From the NCBI GenBank assembly GCA_021824175.1, contig JAKALP010000015.1, forward strand, positions 1-64,000: a DNA stretch of 64,000 bases, in the 5' to 3' direction. This document shows, piece by piece, positions 8,885-17,587 of this stretch. Position numbers and translations under genes: made by a program. The DNA is from Deltaproteobacteria bacterium. Its GTDB lineage: Bacteria; Desulfobacterota; Desulfobacteria; Desulfobacterales; Desulfosarcinaceae. The notes under the pieces were generated by a model. That model saw nothing but the letters and a program-made list of their open reading frames with translations, was not told the DNA's origin and made no database searches. Numbering within the stretch: the first letter of the stretch is position 1; each line of letters begins with the position of its first letter.

Positions 8885-9012
8885 TACTAAAATCTTGCCA
8901 TAGGCAAGTGATACTTTTTTTGTAAGGCGTTAGCGATTTTATGGCCAGAATATCTTTGGGCTTGTAGGAAAGTCGGGAGGCCCTTGATCGGTTTAGCGGC
9001 TACCAGCAACTG

Positions 9013-9045
9013 GCGGGGCATCGTTTGATGCCCCGCATTTTTTTT
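9013..9045 (+). terminator. Rho-independent terminator
   Basis: GCGGGGCATC, loop GTTT and the perfect complement GATGCCCCGC are followed by a run of eight T. This is one of the clearest intrinsic terminators in the window, and it has no obvious gene in front of it. Confidence 0.88.
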
Positions 9046-9134
9046 AGGGAAGACCCATACCATTGTGAGAAAGGATAGGGGGCTGAAGGTTGGATGTAAA
9101 TTTAACGTTGATTTTTAAGACCCCAAATCATAGA

Positions 9135-9146
9135 CTGACGTGTCAG
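9135..9146. promoter_or_regulatory. Inverted repeat upstream of esterase
   Basis: CTGAC-GT-GTCAG is a perfect 5-bp inverted repeat 60 bp before the esterase start. The 12-mer ACTGACGTGTCA (9134-9145) also occurs at 3359-3370. A related, wider palindrome with TGACACG/CGTGTCA arms lies before the acyl-CoA dehydrogenase gene at 45183-45198. It is a candidate operator; the regulator is unknown. Confidence 0.4.
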
Positions 9147-9206
9147 TTCCATTGGAGGGATGGATTTTGAGTGGTACGGCGCGGGCCTCAATTTGTGGGA
9201 GGAAGT

Positions 9207-11321
9207 ATGATTGGAAAGCGGATCGGAAAAGGGGCGAGGTTGGATTTTAATTCTGGGTGGAAACGCGGCTGGATTACATTGCTTTTTCTTGTGATTGGCG
9301 CCTTGTGGTTGGCCGGATGCGTGGCGCCCGACGATGGGTCTGGCGGTGGCAGCGGTTCCATCTCCGGCAAAGTCTTACTGGATGGCCGGGGCATCCGGGG
9401 CGCCGCGGTTACGCTGACGGGGGATGGCGTTCAAATGCAGGCCGCCACCAATTGGCTGGGGGCCTATGAATTCAAGGCAGTTCCCAAGGGGGCATTTAAG
9501 GTGACGCTGACGCCGCCTGCTGGTTACACGGGCAAGTCGGCCCTGAACGTGCAAAAAGCCGCGGCTGCTCAGAATGTCGGCAATGTGAATTTCGCCATGT
9601 TCAGCGATACCATCAAGAAGACCCTTTCGGGCACCATGATCGGCACGCGTGAAGAGAATGGCATCGCGGCCTGGTACGGCGTTCCCTTTGCCAAGCCGCC
9701 GGTGCGGGAGTTGCGCTGGAAGGCGCCGCAGCCTGAAGCAGCCTGGAACAACACCTATATGGCCACGACGCCATGCCAGGCCTGCACGCAGTACGCCAAT
9801 ATGCTGATGAGCGGGATCAACTATGACCCCGAGCAGGTGATTGGCGGTGAAGATTGTCTCTATCTCAATATCTGGGCGCCCAATGGCGATGGGAAATCCC
9901 TGAAGCCGGTGATGTTCTGGGTGCACGGCGGCGCCAATTCCATTGGCGAAGGGTATGTGTATAACGGCAAACTGCTGGCGGAAAAATATGAGGTCGTGGT
10001 GGTGGCCATCAATTATCGGCTGGGGCCCATGGGCTGGTTTGCCCATCCGGCCCTGCGGGGCAGAGGCACCACGCTCGAAGATCAATCCGGCAACTTCGGC
10101 ACCCTGGACATCATCCGGGCTCTGGAGTGGGTGCAGGACAATATCGGCGTCTTTGGCGGGGATCGCGGCAATGTGACTTTGTTTGGCGAGTCCGCGGGTG
10201 CTTTCAATACCCTGACCCTTCTGGCTTCGCCTCTCAGCGAGGGATTGTTCCACCGGGCCATTGCCGAGAGTCCGGTCATCGAGTGGATTGCCCAAGACAG
10301 CAATTGGCAGCCCATGAGCGTGGCGGAGAATTACATGGATGATCCGCAGCCGGGCTTTCACTACAGCTCGCGTGAAACCATCAACAATTTGCTGGTTGCC
10401 GATGGGTTGGCCGCCAACCGGGATGCGGCCAAGCGAATGCAGACCAGTATGTCCAATGGACAAATCGAAGCCTACCTGCGCTCTCAACCGCCTGAAAAGT
10501 TGATTTCGGTTTATGGCAACCAATACGGCGGCATGATCATCATGCCCACCGGCATTCAGGATGGGCTGGTGATCCCGCGCAAGGACCCACTGTCGGTGTT
10601 CCAGGCCGGCGAGTATCACCGGGTGCCGATCATCCTGGGCACCAATCGTGATGAAATGAAACTCTTCTTGATGACCGATCCGACCTACACCTTGAATCTC
10701 ATGGGCCTGGTGCCCATCGTGCGCAAGCCGGACAACTACGGGCTGGCGGCCTTGTACTACTCCCAGGCTTGGAAAGTGACGGCCGTGGATGAAATCGCCG
10801 CGGCCATCAGCCGCCATCAGCCTGACGATATTTATGTCTACCGCTATGACTGGGATGAAGAACCCAATATTCTGGGGACTGATCTCAGCTTCATCGTGGG
10901 TGCGGCCCATGGCACGGAGATTCCTTCGGTGTTCGCCGATCCCAACATGATATTGATGGATGCCATGGCGTTCACCTACACACCGGCCAACAAGCCGGGC
11001 CGGGCGGCGCTGGCGGCCAGCCTCTCCTCCTACTGGGCGGCCATGGCCTTTAATGGGTCGCCGGGCAAGGGCATGCCCCAGGCACCCCAGGCCGCGGCCT
11101 GGACCCCCTGGCGCAATGAAGCGGGCCAGGCCAATTTGATGGTTTTCGACACGCCGTCGGACGCCGGGGTGCGCATGCTCGATTTCCATCTCTATGCCGA
11201 TGATGTCCAAACCCGTCTGCAGAATGAATCCGGGTTCAGGACCCCGGCGGATAAATGCAAAGTTTATCACGATATCTTTGGCGATGATGGCTACTACCAA
11301 GCCAATTGCGCGGGGTTGTAA
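9207..11321 (+). CDS. Lipoprotein type-B carboxylesterase
   Basis: The protein has 704 residues from ATG 9207, preceded by GGGAGGAAGT. A GTG at 9171 would add 12 residues in front of the signal sequence. Residues about 20-40 form a signal peptide with lipobox LAGC. A small carboxypeptidase-regulatory-like beta domain follows (ISGKVLLDGRGIRGAAVTL). The esterase domain starts near residue 145. The catalytic triad is visible: Ser329 in GESAG, Glu483 in NRDE and His568 in AAHGTE. HGGAN is the oxyanion-hole segment and EDCLYLN a family hallmark. It should hydrolyse carboxylic esters at the cell envelope; the natural substrate is unknown. It stands alone with its own terminator. Confidence 0.92.
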   Translation: MIGKRIGKGARLDFNSGWKRGWITLLFLVIGALWLAGCVAPDDGSGGGSGSISGKVLLDGRGIRGAAVTLTGDGVQMQAATNWLGAYEFKAVPKGAFKVTLTPPAGYTGKSALNVQKAAAAQNVGNVNFAMFSDTIKKTLSGTMIGTREENGIAAWYGVPFAKPPVRELRWKAPQPEAAWNNTYMATTPCQACTQYANMLMSGINYDPEQVIGGEDCLYLNIWAPNGDGKSLKPVMFWVHGGANSIGEGYVYNGKLLAEKYEVVVVAINYRLGPMGWFAHPALRGRGTTLEDQSGNFGTLDIIRALEWVQDNIGVFGGDRGNVTLFGESAGAFNTLTLLASPLSEGLFHRAIAESPVIEWIAQDSNWQPMSVAENYMDDPQPGFHYSSRETINNLLVADGLAANRDAAKRMQTSMSNGQIEAYLRSQPPEKLISVYGNQYGGMIIMPTGIQDGLVIPRKDPLSVFQAGEYHRVPIILGTNRDEMKLFLMTDPTYTLNLMGLVPIVRKPDNYGLAALYYSQAWKVTAVDEIAAAISRHQPDDIYVYRYDWDEEPNILGTDLSFIVGAAHGTEIPSVFADPNMILMDAMAFTYTPANKPGRAALAASLSSYWAAMAFNGSPGKGMPQAPQAAAWTPWRNEAGQANLMVFDTPSDAGVRMLDFHLYADDVQTRLQNESGFRTPADKCKVYHDIFGDDGYYQANCAGL

Positions 11322-11352
11322 GGGAGGGTAATCGAGCTTCCGGAGTGTTTGT

Positions 11353-11401
11353 TCGTCATGCCCATCCAGGCTTTGCGGCGGATGGGCATGACGAGCCTTT
11401 T
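11353..11401 (+). terminator. Long hairpin after esterase
   Basis: A perfect 15-bp stem (TCGTCATGCCCATCC and complement) encloses a 12-nt loop and is followed by GCCTTTT. It lies 31 bp after the esterase stop. Confidence 0.75.
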
Positions 11402-11467
11402 GTCAGAAAGGTTGTGTTGTGCCATCAATGAATCGATCGTGCATTGTAGGAAACTTGAGGCATTATC

Positions 11468-11530
11468 ATCCGTGTGATCCGTGTCATCCGTGGTAAAAAT
11501 GGACCACGGATAGCACGGATGGCACTGATA
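11468..11530. repeat. ATCCGTG-word hairpin repeat
   Basis: The left arm iterates ATCCGTGT three times and the right arm carries the complement (ACCACGGAT-GCACGGAT), forming a long imperfect hairpin. The same word family occurs at 22423-22480 and 43611-43676. Confidence 0.85.
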
Positions 11531-11654
11531 ACAAGCCATCTTAAAACATGAAACGTAAATTGTTTGGGAATAAAAGTTGATTTTACATCCGCAGTAGTAG
11601 AGGATCGGAAAATATTATCGTGTGTTCAGAATTCTTGGTTTCAGGAGACCCCCC

Positions 11655-12803
11655 ATGACCGATCAAACCCACATCGATCAAAAATACAAATCCGCTGCCC
11701 AGGCCATCAGTATGGCGGGCGGAACGCCGTTGCCGGTCAACGACACGCTGATCAAATTGTTGCACTATTACATCGAAGAAGATGAGCTTGATTTCGTGAT
11801 CGCCTTCAAGGGCCGTAAATCCCAAACCCTGGCCCAGCTTAAGGAGAGTACCGGGCTGAGCGAGGAGCAGATCCTGGCCAAGGTCAAGGCCCTGGCCGGC
11901 CGGGGCGTGATCTTCAACCAGCCCAACAGCGCCGGGATCATGGTGTACCGCCTGCTGCCGCTGATCAACGTGGGCATGTTCGAATACACTTTCATGGGCA
12001 AGCTGGAGCAAAATGAACGCAACCGGCAGATCAGCACGCTCTTTCATCAGCTCTTTGAAGAGCTCACCGTCATGGTGCAGCAAAACTATGACAACCTGGT
12101 GCCCTTCCTGCTCAAGGGGCCGCCCGTGGATCGCACCGTGCCAGTGGTGGAGAACAAACCCACGGGCCAGCGCATCACCATCAAAGTGAATAAAACCATG
12201 GAAGCGCCGCTGGAGCGCATCGTGCCCACCCAGGAGGTCGATGCCCTCATCGACAAATTCGACGAAATCGCCGTGGGGCATTGCTTTTGCCGCCACCACA
12301 AGGATCTATTCGGCACGCCCTGCCGCCAGACAGCCGAACGCGAGAATTGCTTCACTTTCGGCAAGTCGGCCCGCTATACTTCCGAACAGGGTTTTGCGCG
12401 CATGGTGTCCAAGGAGGAAGCGCGCGTTATTTTGAAGAAAGCGGAAGAAGAAGGCCTGGTGCACAAGGCCTACCATCCCAATTTCGATATTCTCAAGGAT
12501 GAGACCAGCGTCTGCAATTGCTGCCGCTGCTGCTGCGGCAATGCCGTGGAGAACATGGTGGCGCCCATCATCAATGCCACCAACTTCTTGGCCGTGATCG
12601 ACGCCGAGCGCTGCACGGGCTGCGGCACCTGCGTGGAGAAGTGCCATACCGGCGCGGCTTTCCTCAATGATGCCGGCAAAGCGGAGAGAATTGAAGCCCA
12701 GTGCATCGGCTGCGGCGTGTGCGCCTATTTCTGCCCGGAAAACGCAGTCTCCCTGGTGGAAGGCCAGCGCATCGTGCGCATTGCGCCCCAGCGCGCCAAG
12801 TAG
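11655..12803 (+). CDS. 4Fe-4S dicluster protein with HTH-like N terminus
   Basis: The protein has 382 residues from ATG 11655 (AGGAGACC upstream). Residues about 50-100 look like a winged-helix segment (SQTLAQLKESTGLSEEQI). The middle is a domain of unknown function with CFCRHHKDLFGTPC and a striking VCNCCRCCCGN cluster near 287-297. Two typical bacterial-ferredoxin motifs follow, CTGCGTCVEKC from Cys320 and CIGCGVCAYFC from Cys350, so two [4Fe-4S] clusters are likely. Proteins of this type are common beside acyl-CoA enzymes in sulfate reducers and may pass electrons; the exact partner is unknown. It is monocistronic and ends at the hairpin 12851-12903. Confidence 0.82.
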   Translation: MTDQTHIDQKYKSAAQAISMAGGTPLPVNDTLIKLLHYYIEEDELDFVIAFKGRKSQTLAQLKESTGLSEEQILAKVKALAGRGVIFNQPNSAGIMVYRLLPLINVGMFEYTFMGKLEQNERNRQISTLFHQLFEELTVMVQQNYDNLVPFLLKGPPVDRTVPVVENKPTGQRITIKVNKTMEAPLERIVPTQEVDALIDKFDEIAVGHCFCRHHKDLFGTPCRQTAERENCFTFGKSARYTSEQGFARMVSKEEARVILKKAEEEGLVHKAYHPNFDILKDETSVCNCCRCCCGNAVENMVAPIINATNFLAVIDAERCTGCGTCVEKCHTGAAFLNDAGKAERIEAQCIGCGVCAYFCPENAVSLVEGQRIVRIAPQRAK

Positions 12804-12850
12804 GGAGTATTTGAGGGTGCCTATGCGCACCCTGCCTAATTAGATCGCAC

Positions 12851-12903
12851 AAAAACACAAAGCCACGAAGATGCAGAAGATATCTTCGTGGCTTTGTGTT
12901 TTT
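12851..12903. terminator. Bidirectional hairpin between convergent genes (CACAAAG-word)
   Basis: Perfect 21-bp arms at 12851-12871 and 12883-12903 (AAAAACACAAAGCCACGAAG and complement) flank an 11-nt loop. A-rich and T-rich ends make it usable as a terminator on either strand. It is also one of the CACAAAG-word repeats; a longer relative lies at 26213-26275. Confidence 0.85.
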
Positions 12904-12914
12904 AAAAAGTAATG

Positions 12915-13562
12915 CTATGCGCGAGCGCCTCGCAGATGGCGTACTTTTTCACGCAGGTACTCGGCCGTCACCAAGCGTGGATGGACCGTGTCGCCCACCG
13001 CCAGCTCGATGCGCGACCAGATGCGTCGCGGCCAGTGGGTCATGGCTGGTCCGCCCTTGTGGCTGAAAAAACTGCCCCACAGGCCGCGCAGCGCCAGGGG
13101 GATGACCGGTACGGCGTTGCGCCGGATGATCTCTTCGATGCCGGGCCGAAAGCGGTCCACATGGCCGCTTTTGGTCAAGTGGCCTTCGGGAAAGATGCCG
13201 ATCAGCCCGCCAGCCTGAAGCGTGGCGTCAATCTCTTTTAATGCCCGATTGAGGACGGCCGGGTTTTTACGGGCTGAATCAATGGGAATCACCCCAGCCA
13301 AGCGAAACAGCCAGCCCAAGCCTGGCAGATGGATATAGTCGGTGTGCATCACAAAGCGCATGGGGCGCGGACTGGCCGCATAAATAAACAAGGCATCCAG
13401 ATAACTGACATGATTGCATACGAGCACCGCGCCGCCTTGGGCTGGAATGCGCTCGGCGCCCGCGCAGCGCACGCGGTAGGGGAGGTGGGTCAGGAACCAG
13501 GCTATGGCTCGGAGTATTCGATGTTTGAAGGAGCCGGGATTGGGCATACAGTAGGTCGTCAT
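12915..13562 (-). CDS. plsC: 1-acyl-sn-glycerol-3-phosphate acyltransferase family protein
   Basis: The protein has 215 residues from ATG 13562, with AAGGAG eight bases upstream. A second ATG six bases earlier is too close to that site. The HX4D catalytic motif is present as NHVSYLD and the substrate-binding motif as FPEGHL. A hydrophobic N-terminal helix fits membrane association. It should acylate lysophosphatidic acid or a similar lysolipid on the inner membrane face. It is divergent from the sigma54-activator gene. The family also includes lyso-ornithine-lipid acyltransferases, so the acceptor is uncertain. Confidence 0.88.
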   Translation of the reverse strand: MTTYCMPNPGSFKHRILRAIAWFLTHLPYRVRCAGAERIPAQGGAVLVCNHVSYLDALFIYAASPRPMRFVMHTDYIHLPGLGWLFRLAGVIPIDSARKNPAVLNRALKEIDATLQAGGLIGIFPEGHLTKSGHVDRFRPGIEEIIRRNAVPVIPLALRGLWGSFFSHKGGPAMTHWPRRIWSRIELAVGDTVHPRLVTAEYLREKVRHLRGARA

Positions 13563-13808
13563 GGTCATCTCTCCTTGGTGTTGGGGTGCATTGAATTTTT
13601 CCCCTGGAAAATCAAGGGCTGTGCCAGGGTGGAAGAAGACATTTAACTGCCTGTGATCATGTGGAATGCATAATTTGGATGGCACAGCGGGGGTGGTTCC
13701 GGCGGACAGCGCTTGTGCATCTCGTGAACATCGGTTATTCATGAAATGCTGGGATGTGATGAAGTGTTTGCATGGTTCGAGGGCAACATTCAAATGTCAG
13801 GGGGCCGC

Positions 13809-15287
13809 ATGAAACAGTTAACCGCTGAGGAGCGCGCTTTTTTCGATCTGGTGGGCCGGGCCGTGCTGGCCAATCCCTTTGGCGCTGAACGGGCGGAAAT
13901 CGACGACTTAATCGCTAAGCTTTATTCGACTGAAAAAGGACAGACCAGCGTGGACCTGGCGGTCCAGGAGGTGGAGCGGCGCGTGCATCGCATGGAACAG
14001 CAGGGTCGTGCGGGGGTAGCCCAGTATCAGGGCGAAGATCGACAAAAGCTGTTCTATGCCTTGTTATTTCTTTTTTTCCATTTATACGCGCCGCGCTTGG
14101 ATGAACTCATCGTCGAGCAGCTGGCGGACGGCGACCGCGATATGCCCGTTCCTTTCGCTAAGGAGATGATCGCCTGGCTGTCAGGCCACGGGTTTACCCA
14201 TCCCGAGAGCTTGCGCTATCTGGAGATTACCTTTCAGATACGCCGGGCCTTTTTCTTCATCCGTCAGAACCTGGTGGGCCGCAGTCCGTGCATGCGGCAG
14301 TTGCGGGAAAAGCTCTGGAACAATGTGGTGACCCACAACCTTGACTGGTATGAACGCTATTTGTGGAACCGCATGGAGGACTTTTCTACTTTGCTTCTTG
14401 GCCCCACCGGCGCGGGCAAGGGCACGGCCGCGGCCGCCATCGGGCGTTCGGCCTATATCCCTTTTGATGAGAAAAAGGGGTGCTTTGTCATCAGCTTTGC
14501 CAGCTCCTTCACGGCCCTCAATCTCTCCCAATTTCCCGAAGCCTTGATCGAGTCAGAGCTGTTCGGTCATAAGAAAGGGGCTTTTACCGGCGCGGTGGAA
14601 GATTACAAGGGGGTGTTCCAGCGGTGCAGCCCCTATGGCGCCATCTTCCTGGATGAAATCGGCGAGGTGCGCCAGAATATTCAAATCAAGCTGTTGCAGG
14701 TGTTGCAGGAGAGAAGTTTTACTCCCGTGGGCAGCCACCAGCACCAGCGTTTTTCGGGACGCATCATCGCCGCCACCAACCGGCCCCTGGAAGAGTTGCG
14801 CGCCAATAAGATTTTGCGCGATGATTTCTTCTACCGGCTCAGTTCCGATGTGATTGAAATCCCCAGCCTGGCCCAGCGCATCCAGGAAGATCCGGTCGAG
14901 TTGGAAGATCTTTTGAATCACACCGTGGACCGCATTCTGGGCAACCCCACGGCCGAGCTCAAGGCGCTGTTGCTTAAGGCCATTACCAAACAGTTGGGCA
15001 CCGACTATTCCTGGCCGGGCAATGTGCGCGAATTGGAGCAGTGCGTGCGCCAGGTGCTGCTCAATCGCACTTACAAACCCTGGCTATCGGCTGCGCCGGC
15101 CACGGCCCGGGACCGCATGGCCGCCGGGATGGCGCAGGGCACCCTGGATGCGCAGGCCCTGCTGACCGGCTATTGCTTTTGTCTGTATCAGCGGTTGGGC
15201 ACCTACGAGGCTGTTTCGCGGCAGGTGCAACTCGACCGGCGCACGGTCAAGAAGTATATCGAGGAAGGCAAGGAGCGGTTCGGATGA
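13809..15287 (+). CDS. Sigma54-dependent AAA+ activator, atypical N terminus
   Basis: The protein has 492 residues from ATG 13809. The N-terminal roughly 175 residues lack a receiver, PAS or GAF signature that I can recognise. The AAA+ domain has Walker A GPTGAGKG (near residue 198), an ELFGHKKGAFTGA loop (near 257) that contacts sigma54, and Walker B with LDEIGEV. The C terminus has a weak Fis-like helix-turn-helix (GTYEAVSRQVQLDRRTV). A canonical Walker A in these proteins is GETGTGKE, so the P-loop here is divergent. It should activate sigma54 promoters. The lipoprotein gene that follows overlaps it by four bases (ATGA), so the two are coexpressed. Confidence 0.85.
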   Translation: MKQLTAEERAFFDLVGRAVLANPFGAERAEIDDLIAKLYSTEKGQTSVDLAVQEVERRVHRMEQQGRAGVAQYQGEDRQKLFYALLFLFFHLYAPRLDELIVEQLADGDRDMPVPFAKEMIAWLSGHGFTHPESLRYLEITFQIRRAFFFIRQNLVGRSPCMRQLREKLWNNVVTHNLDWYERYLWNRMEDFSTLLLGPTGAGKGTAAAAIGRSAYIPFDEKKGCFVISFASSFTALNLSQFPEALIESELFGHKKGAFTGAVEDYKGVFQRCSPYGAIFLDEIGEVRQNIQIKLLQVLQERSFTPVGSHQHQRFSGRIIAATNRPLEELRANKILRDDFFYRLSSDVIEIPSLAQRIQEDPVELEDLLNHTVDRILGNPTAELKALLLKAITKQLGTDYSWPGNVRELEQCVRQVLLNRTYKPWLSAAPATARDRMAAGMAQGTLDAQALLTGYCFCLYQRLGTYEAVSRQVQLDRRTVKKYIEEGKERFG

Positions 15288-15820
15288 AAAGAAGTAAAGT
15301 ATTCAATGCCGGGCGATATCTTTGGTTGGCGGCGGCGCTGCTGCTGCCGCTATCGCTATTGGTGGCTGCGTGCGCTAAAAAGGATGATAGCGCCGTCCTC
15401 CGCCAGAGCATCGATCGAGGCGCCCGGCTGGCCGAGGAACACCAGGTCGGCGCCTTGCTGAAATTGGCCACCCCGGATTTTCATGCTCTTCCTGGCTCCT
15501 ATGATGCCACAGGTGTCAAAGGAATCCTGTTTGCCGCTTTTCAACATTATGGCGCCATGGCCATCCACTACCCTCGGCCCTACGTGACTGTGGCGGAGGG
15601 CGCCGCATCCGCCTCGACCCTGATCCATTTCATTATCGTCAGCAAGGACAAGTCCCTGCCCGGGCTCAAGGAGCTTTATGACGATCCCCAGAGGTGGTTG
15701 GAAGCGGCCTCGGAAAAGGCCGACCTCTACCAGCTCCAGCTTGACTGGGTCAAAACCAAAGCAGGTGAATGGCGGGTCCGGCAAGCTGAACTCAAAGGTT
15801 TCAAGGGCTGGGGCTTTTAA
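15284..15820 (+). CDS. Small lipoprotein coupled to sigma54 activator
   Basis: The protein has 178 residues from ATG 15284, which overlaps the preceding stop codon as ATGA and is preceded by AAGGAG. An N-terminal hydrophobic stretch ends in lipobox VAAC, so the Cys should be lipidated. The mature part resembles small NTF2-like or SnoaL-like folds in layout (LLKLATPDFHALPGSY start, alternating strands), but I cannot prove it. Function is unknown. Translational coupling to a transcription activator is its most telling feature. Confidence 0.8.
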   Translation: MKRSKVFNAGRYLWLAAALLLPLSLLVAACAKKDDSAVLRQSIDRGARLAEEHQVGALLKLATPDFHALPGSYDATGVKGILFAAFQHYGAMAIHYPRPYVTVAEGAASASTLIHFIIVSKDKSLPGLKELYDDPQRWLEAASEKADLYQLQLDWVKTKAGEWRVRQAELKGFKGWGF

Positions 15821-16066
15821 TTGAATTTGACGCCACCATCGGTTTGCGGTATGGCTTTTTCAGCACTAGCTCAATTGTTTCCATGCACGCACGGTTCCTT
15901 CAACCTCCCGCTATTTTAGTACGTCCCCTGAATCGGCCCTTTACCCCTTCAGCACCCGCTTCGACGTTGCTGCGTCACGTGATACTGCGTGGGTCAGGTC
16001 AACCATTTCCACGGGATAGAGCTATGCTTTTATCCACAGCCAAGCATCACGAAATCGGAGGGCAAC

Positions 16067-17587
16067 GTGAACTTACTTTATCAGGAGGCCCAGGCTGTAC
16101 TCGAAGCGATTCCTGATTGCATCACCCTGCACACGCCTGACTTGAAAATAGTGTGGGCCAACCGAGAGGCCGGCCTGTGCATGGGCACCACCCAGGAAAA
16201 ACTCCTTTCCCACTCGTGTTGTGAAGTATTTACAGATTGTAACGCGCCGGCCCAAGATTGCCCCGTGGCCAAGACCTTTAAAGATCAACGGGGCATTCAT
16301 CAAGCCGATATGTTGATCCTGGATCGCTACTGGGATATCCGCACGGTGTACATTGCGGCCAGCAACGGTGAGCTGCCCAAGGTCATTCGTGTGGCCCGGG
16401 ATATCACTCAGACCCGCCATCTGGAGCAGCAGTTGCGTCAGAGTCAGAAAATGGAGGCCATTGGCACCCTTGCCGGTGGCATTGCCCATGATTTTAATAA
16501 TATTTTGGCCGCCATTCTAGGGTTTGACGAGTTATCCTTGCAGCACCCCCGCCTGGACCCGGATATTCGTCCTAACCTTCAAGAAATTTTCAAGGCCAGC
16601 CTGCGGGCCAAGGCCCTGGTCCAGCAAATTATGGATTTCAGCCACCAGGGCAAGCCGCATGTGCTGCCGCTCAAGCTGGAGTCGGTTGTGACCGAGGCCA
16701 TGAAACTGTTACGGCCCGCATTGCCTTCCACCATCGTCATTGAGACCCGTTTAACCAGCCGTTGCATTGTTGAAGCTGATCCCGACCAGATGCAGCAGGT
16801 GGTCGTCAATCTATGCACCAATGCAGCCCAAGCCATGTCTTCCAAAGGAGGCACCTTGGCCATCTCACTGGAGGATATCCATCTGGACCCGGCTGGGGCA
16901 CTGTCACCCTATCATCTAAAACCCGGTGACTATGTGTGCCTCAAGGTCCAGGACAGTGGCGCCGGCATGACGCCGGAAGTTATAGAGCGCATCTTTGAGC
17001 CCTATTTCACTACACGGGAGGTGGGCCGGGGCTCTGGTCTGGGGTTGGCCGTGGCGCACGGCATCGTAAAGGGGCACAATGGCGCCATTGCCGTGGAGAG
17101 CATGCCGGACAAGGGAAGCACTTTCACGGTTTGCCTGCCGGCGGTGGTGCAAAATGAGGAGCGCGGCAGCCGATCCGCTATGGTGGGCGATTGCCCAGGT
17201 GGGGCGGAAACCATCCTATTTGTGGATGATGAACAGATTCTGGCCGGGCTGGGGGAGCAGATTTTGAGGCGCTTGGGATACAGCGTCAAGACCTGTACCA
17301 ATCCCGAATACGCCTTGGCCCTGATCCAGGCCGACCCCCAGGCGTTTGATCTGCTGATGTCCGATTTGACCATGCCCGAGATGAGCGGCTTGGAACTGGC
17401 CGAAGCATGCAAAGAAATCCGGCCAGATTTGCCGGTGGTGATTTGCACGGGGCATGCGGACCTGCTGGCCAACGATCAAAACAAGGCTGACCAACTGGGG
17501 ATCCACAACTTCATCCTTAAGCCGGCCAGATTGCAGGATATGGCGGCGACCATCCGGAGGGTGCTGGATGGTGTGGCTGCCCGTTAG
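16067..17587 (+). CDS. PAS hybrid sensor histidine kinase with receiver
   Basis: The protein has 506 residues from GTG 16067, with GGAGGG just upstream. An earlier in-frame GTG at 15989 is possible but adds no domain. The order is a PAS domain (residues about 8-120) with clustered cysteines (SHSCCEVFTDC, QDCPV), a HisKA box with His141 (GIAHDFNN), an HATPase with DSGAGM and GSGLGL, and a C-terminal receiver with phospho-acceptor Asp433. No membrane segment is seen, so it is cytoplasmic. The Cys-rich PAS suggests a redox or metal-cluster sensor, which is inference. Its stop codon lies inside a repeat of the GCCCGTTG word. Confidence 0.9.
   Translation: MNLLYQEAQAVLEAIPDCITLHTPDLKIVWANREAGLCMGTTQEKLLSHSCCEVFTDCNAPAQDCPVAKTFKDQRGIHQADMLILDRYWDIRTVYIAASNGELPKVIRVARDITQTRHLEQQLRQSQKMEAIGTLAGGIAHDFNNILAAILGFDELSLQHPRLDPDIRPNLQEIFKASLRAKALVQQIMDFSHQGKPHVLPLKLESVVTEAMKLLRPALPSTIVIETRLTSRCIVEADPDQMQQVVVNLCTNAAQAMSSKGGTLAISLEDIHLDPAGALSPYHLKPGDYVCLKVQDSGAGMTPEVIERIFEPYFTTREVGRGSGLGLAVAHGIVKGHNGAIAVESMPDKGSTFTVCLPAVVQNEERGSRSAMVGDCPGGAETILFVDDEQILAGLGEQILRRLGYSVKTCTNPEYALALIQADPQAFDLLMSDLTMPEMSGLELAEACKEIRPDLPVVICTGHADLLANDQNKADQLGIHNFILKPARLQDMAATIRRVLDGVAAR

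Larger units (their letters stand above)
8885..9206. other. Gap with an orphan terminator and possible small RNA
   Basis: No gene is seen. The stretch 8900-9045 ends in a textbook terminator (9013-9045) although no coding sequence precedes it apart from the transposase, whose element ends at 8884. An unannotated small transcript or a leader RNA is possible. I could not match it to a riboswitch family by eye. The rest carries the inverted 12-mer at 9134-9145 and the ribosome-binding site of the esterase. Confidence 0.4.

Noticed and set aside
8950-9000. GGAAAGTCGGG resembling the RNase P RNA core
   Set aside because: Only one short match is present and the other conserved RNase P elements are absent from the surrounding 300 bases.
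9375-11300. A 641-codon open frame on the minus strand
   Set aside because: It lies entirely opposite the esterase gene, which has a full catalytic triad and signal peptide. The antisense frame has no family sequence and is explained by GC-rich codon structure.
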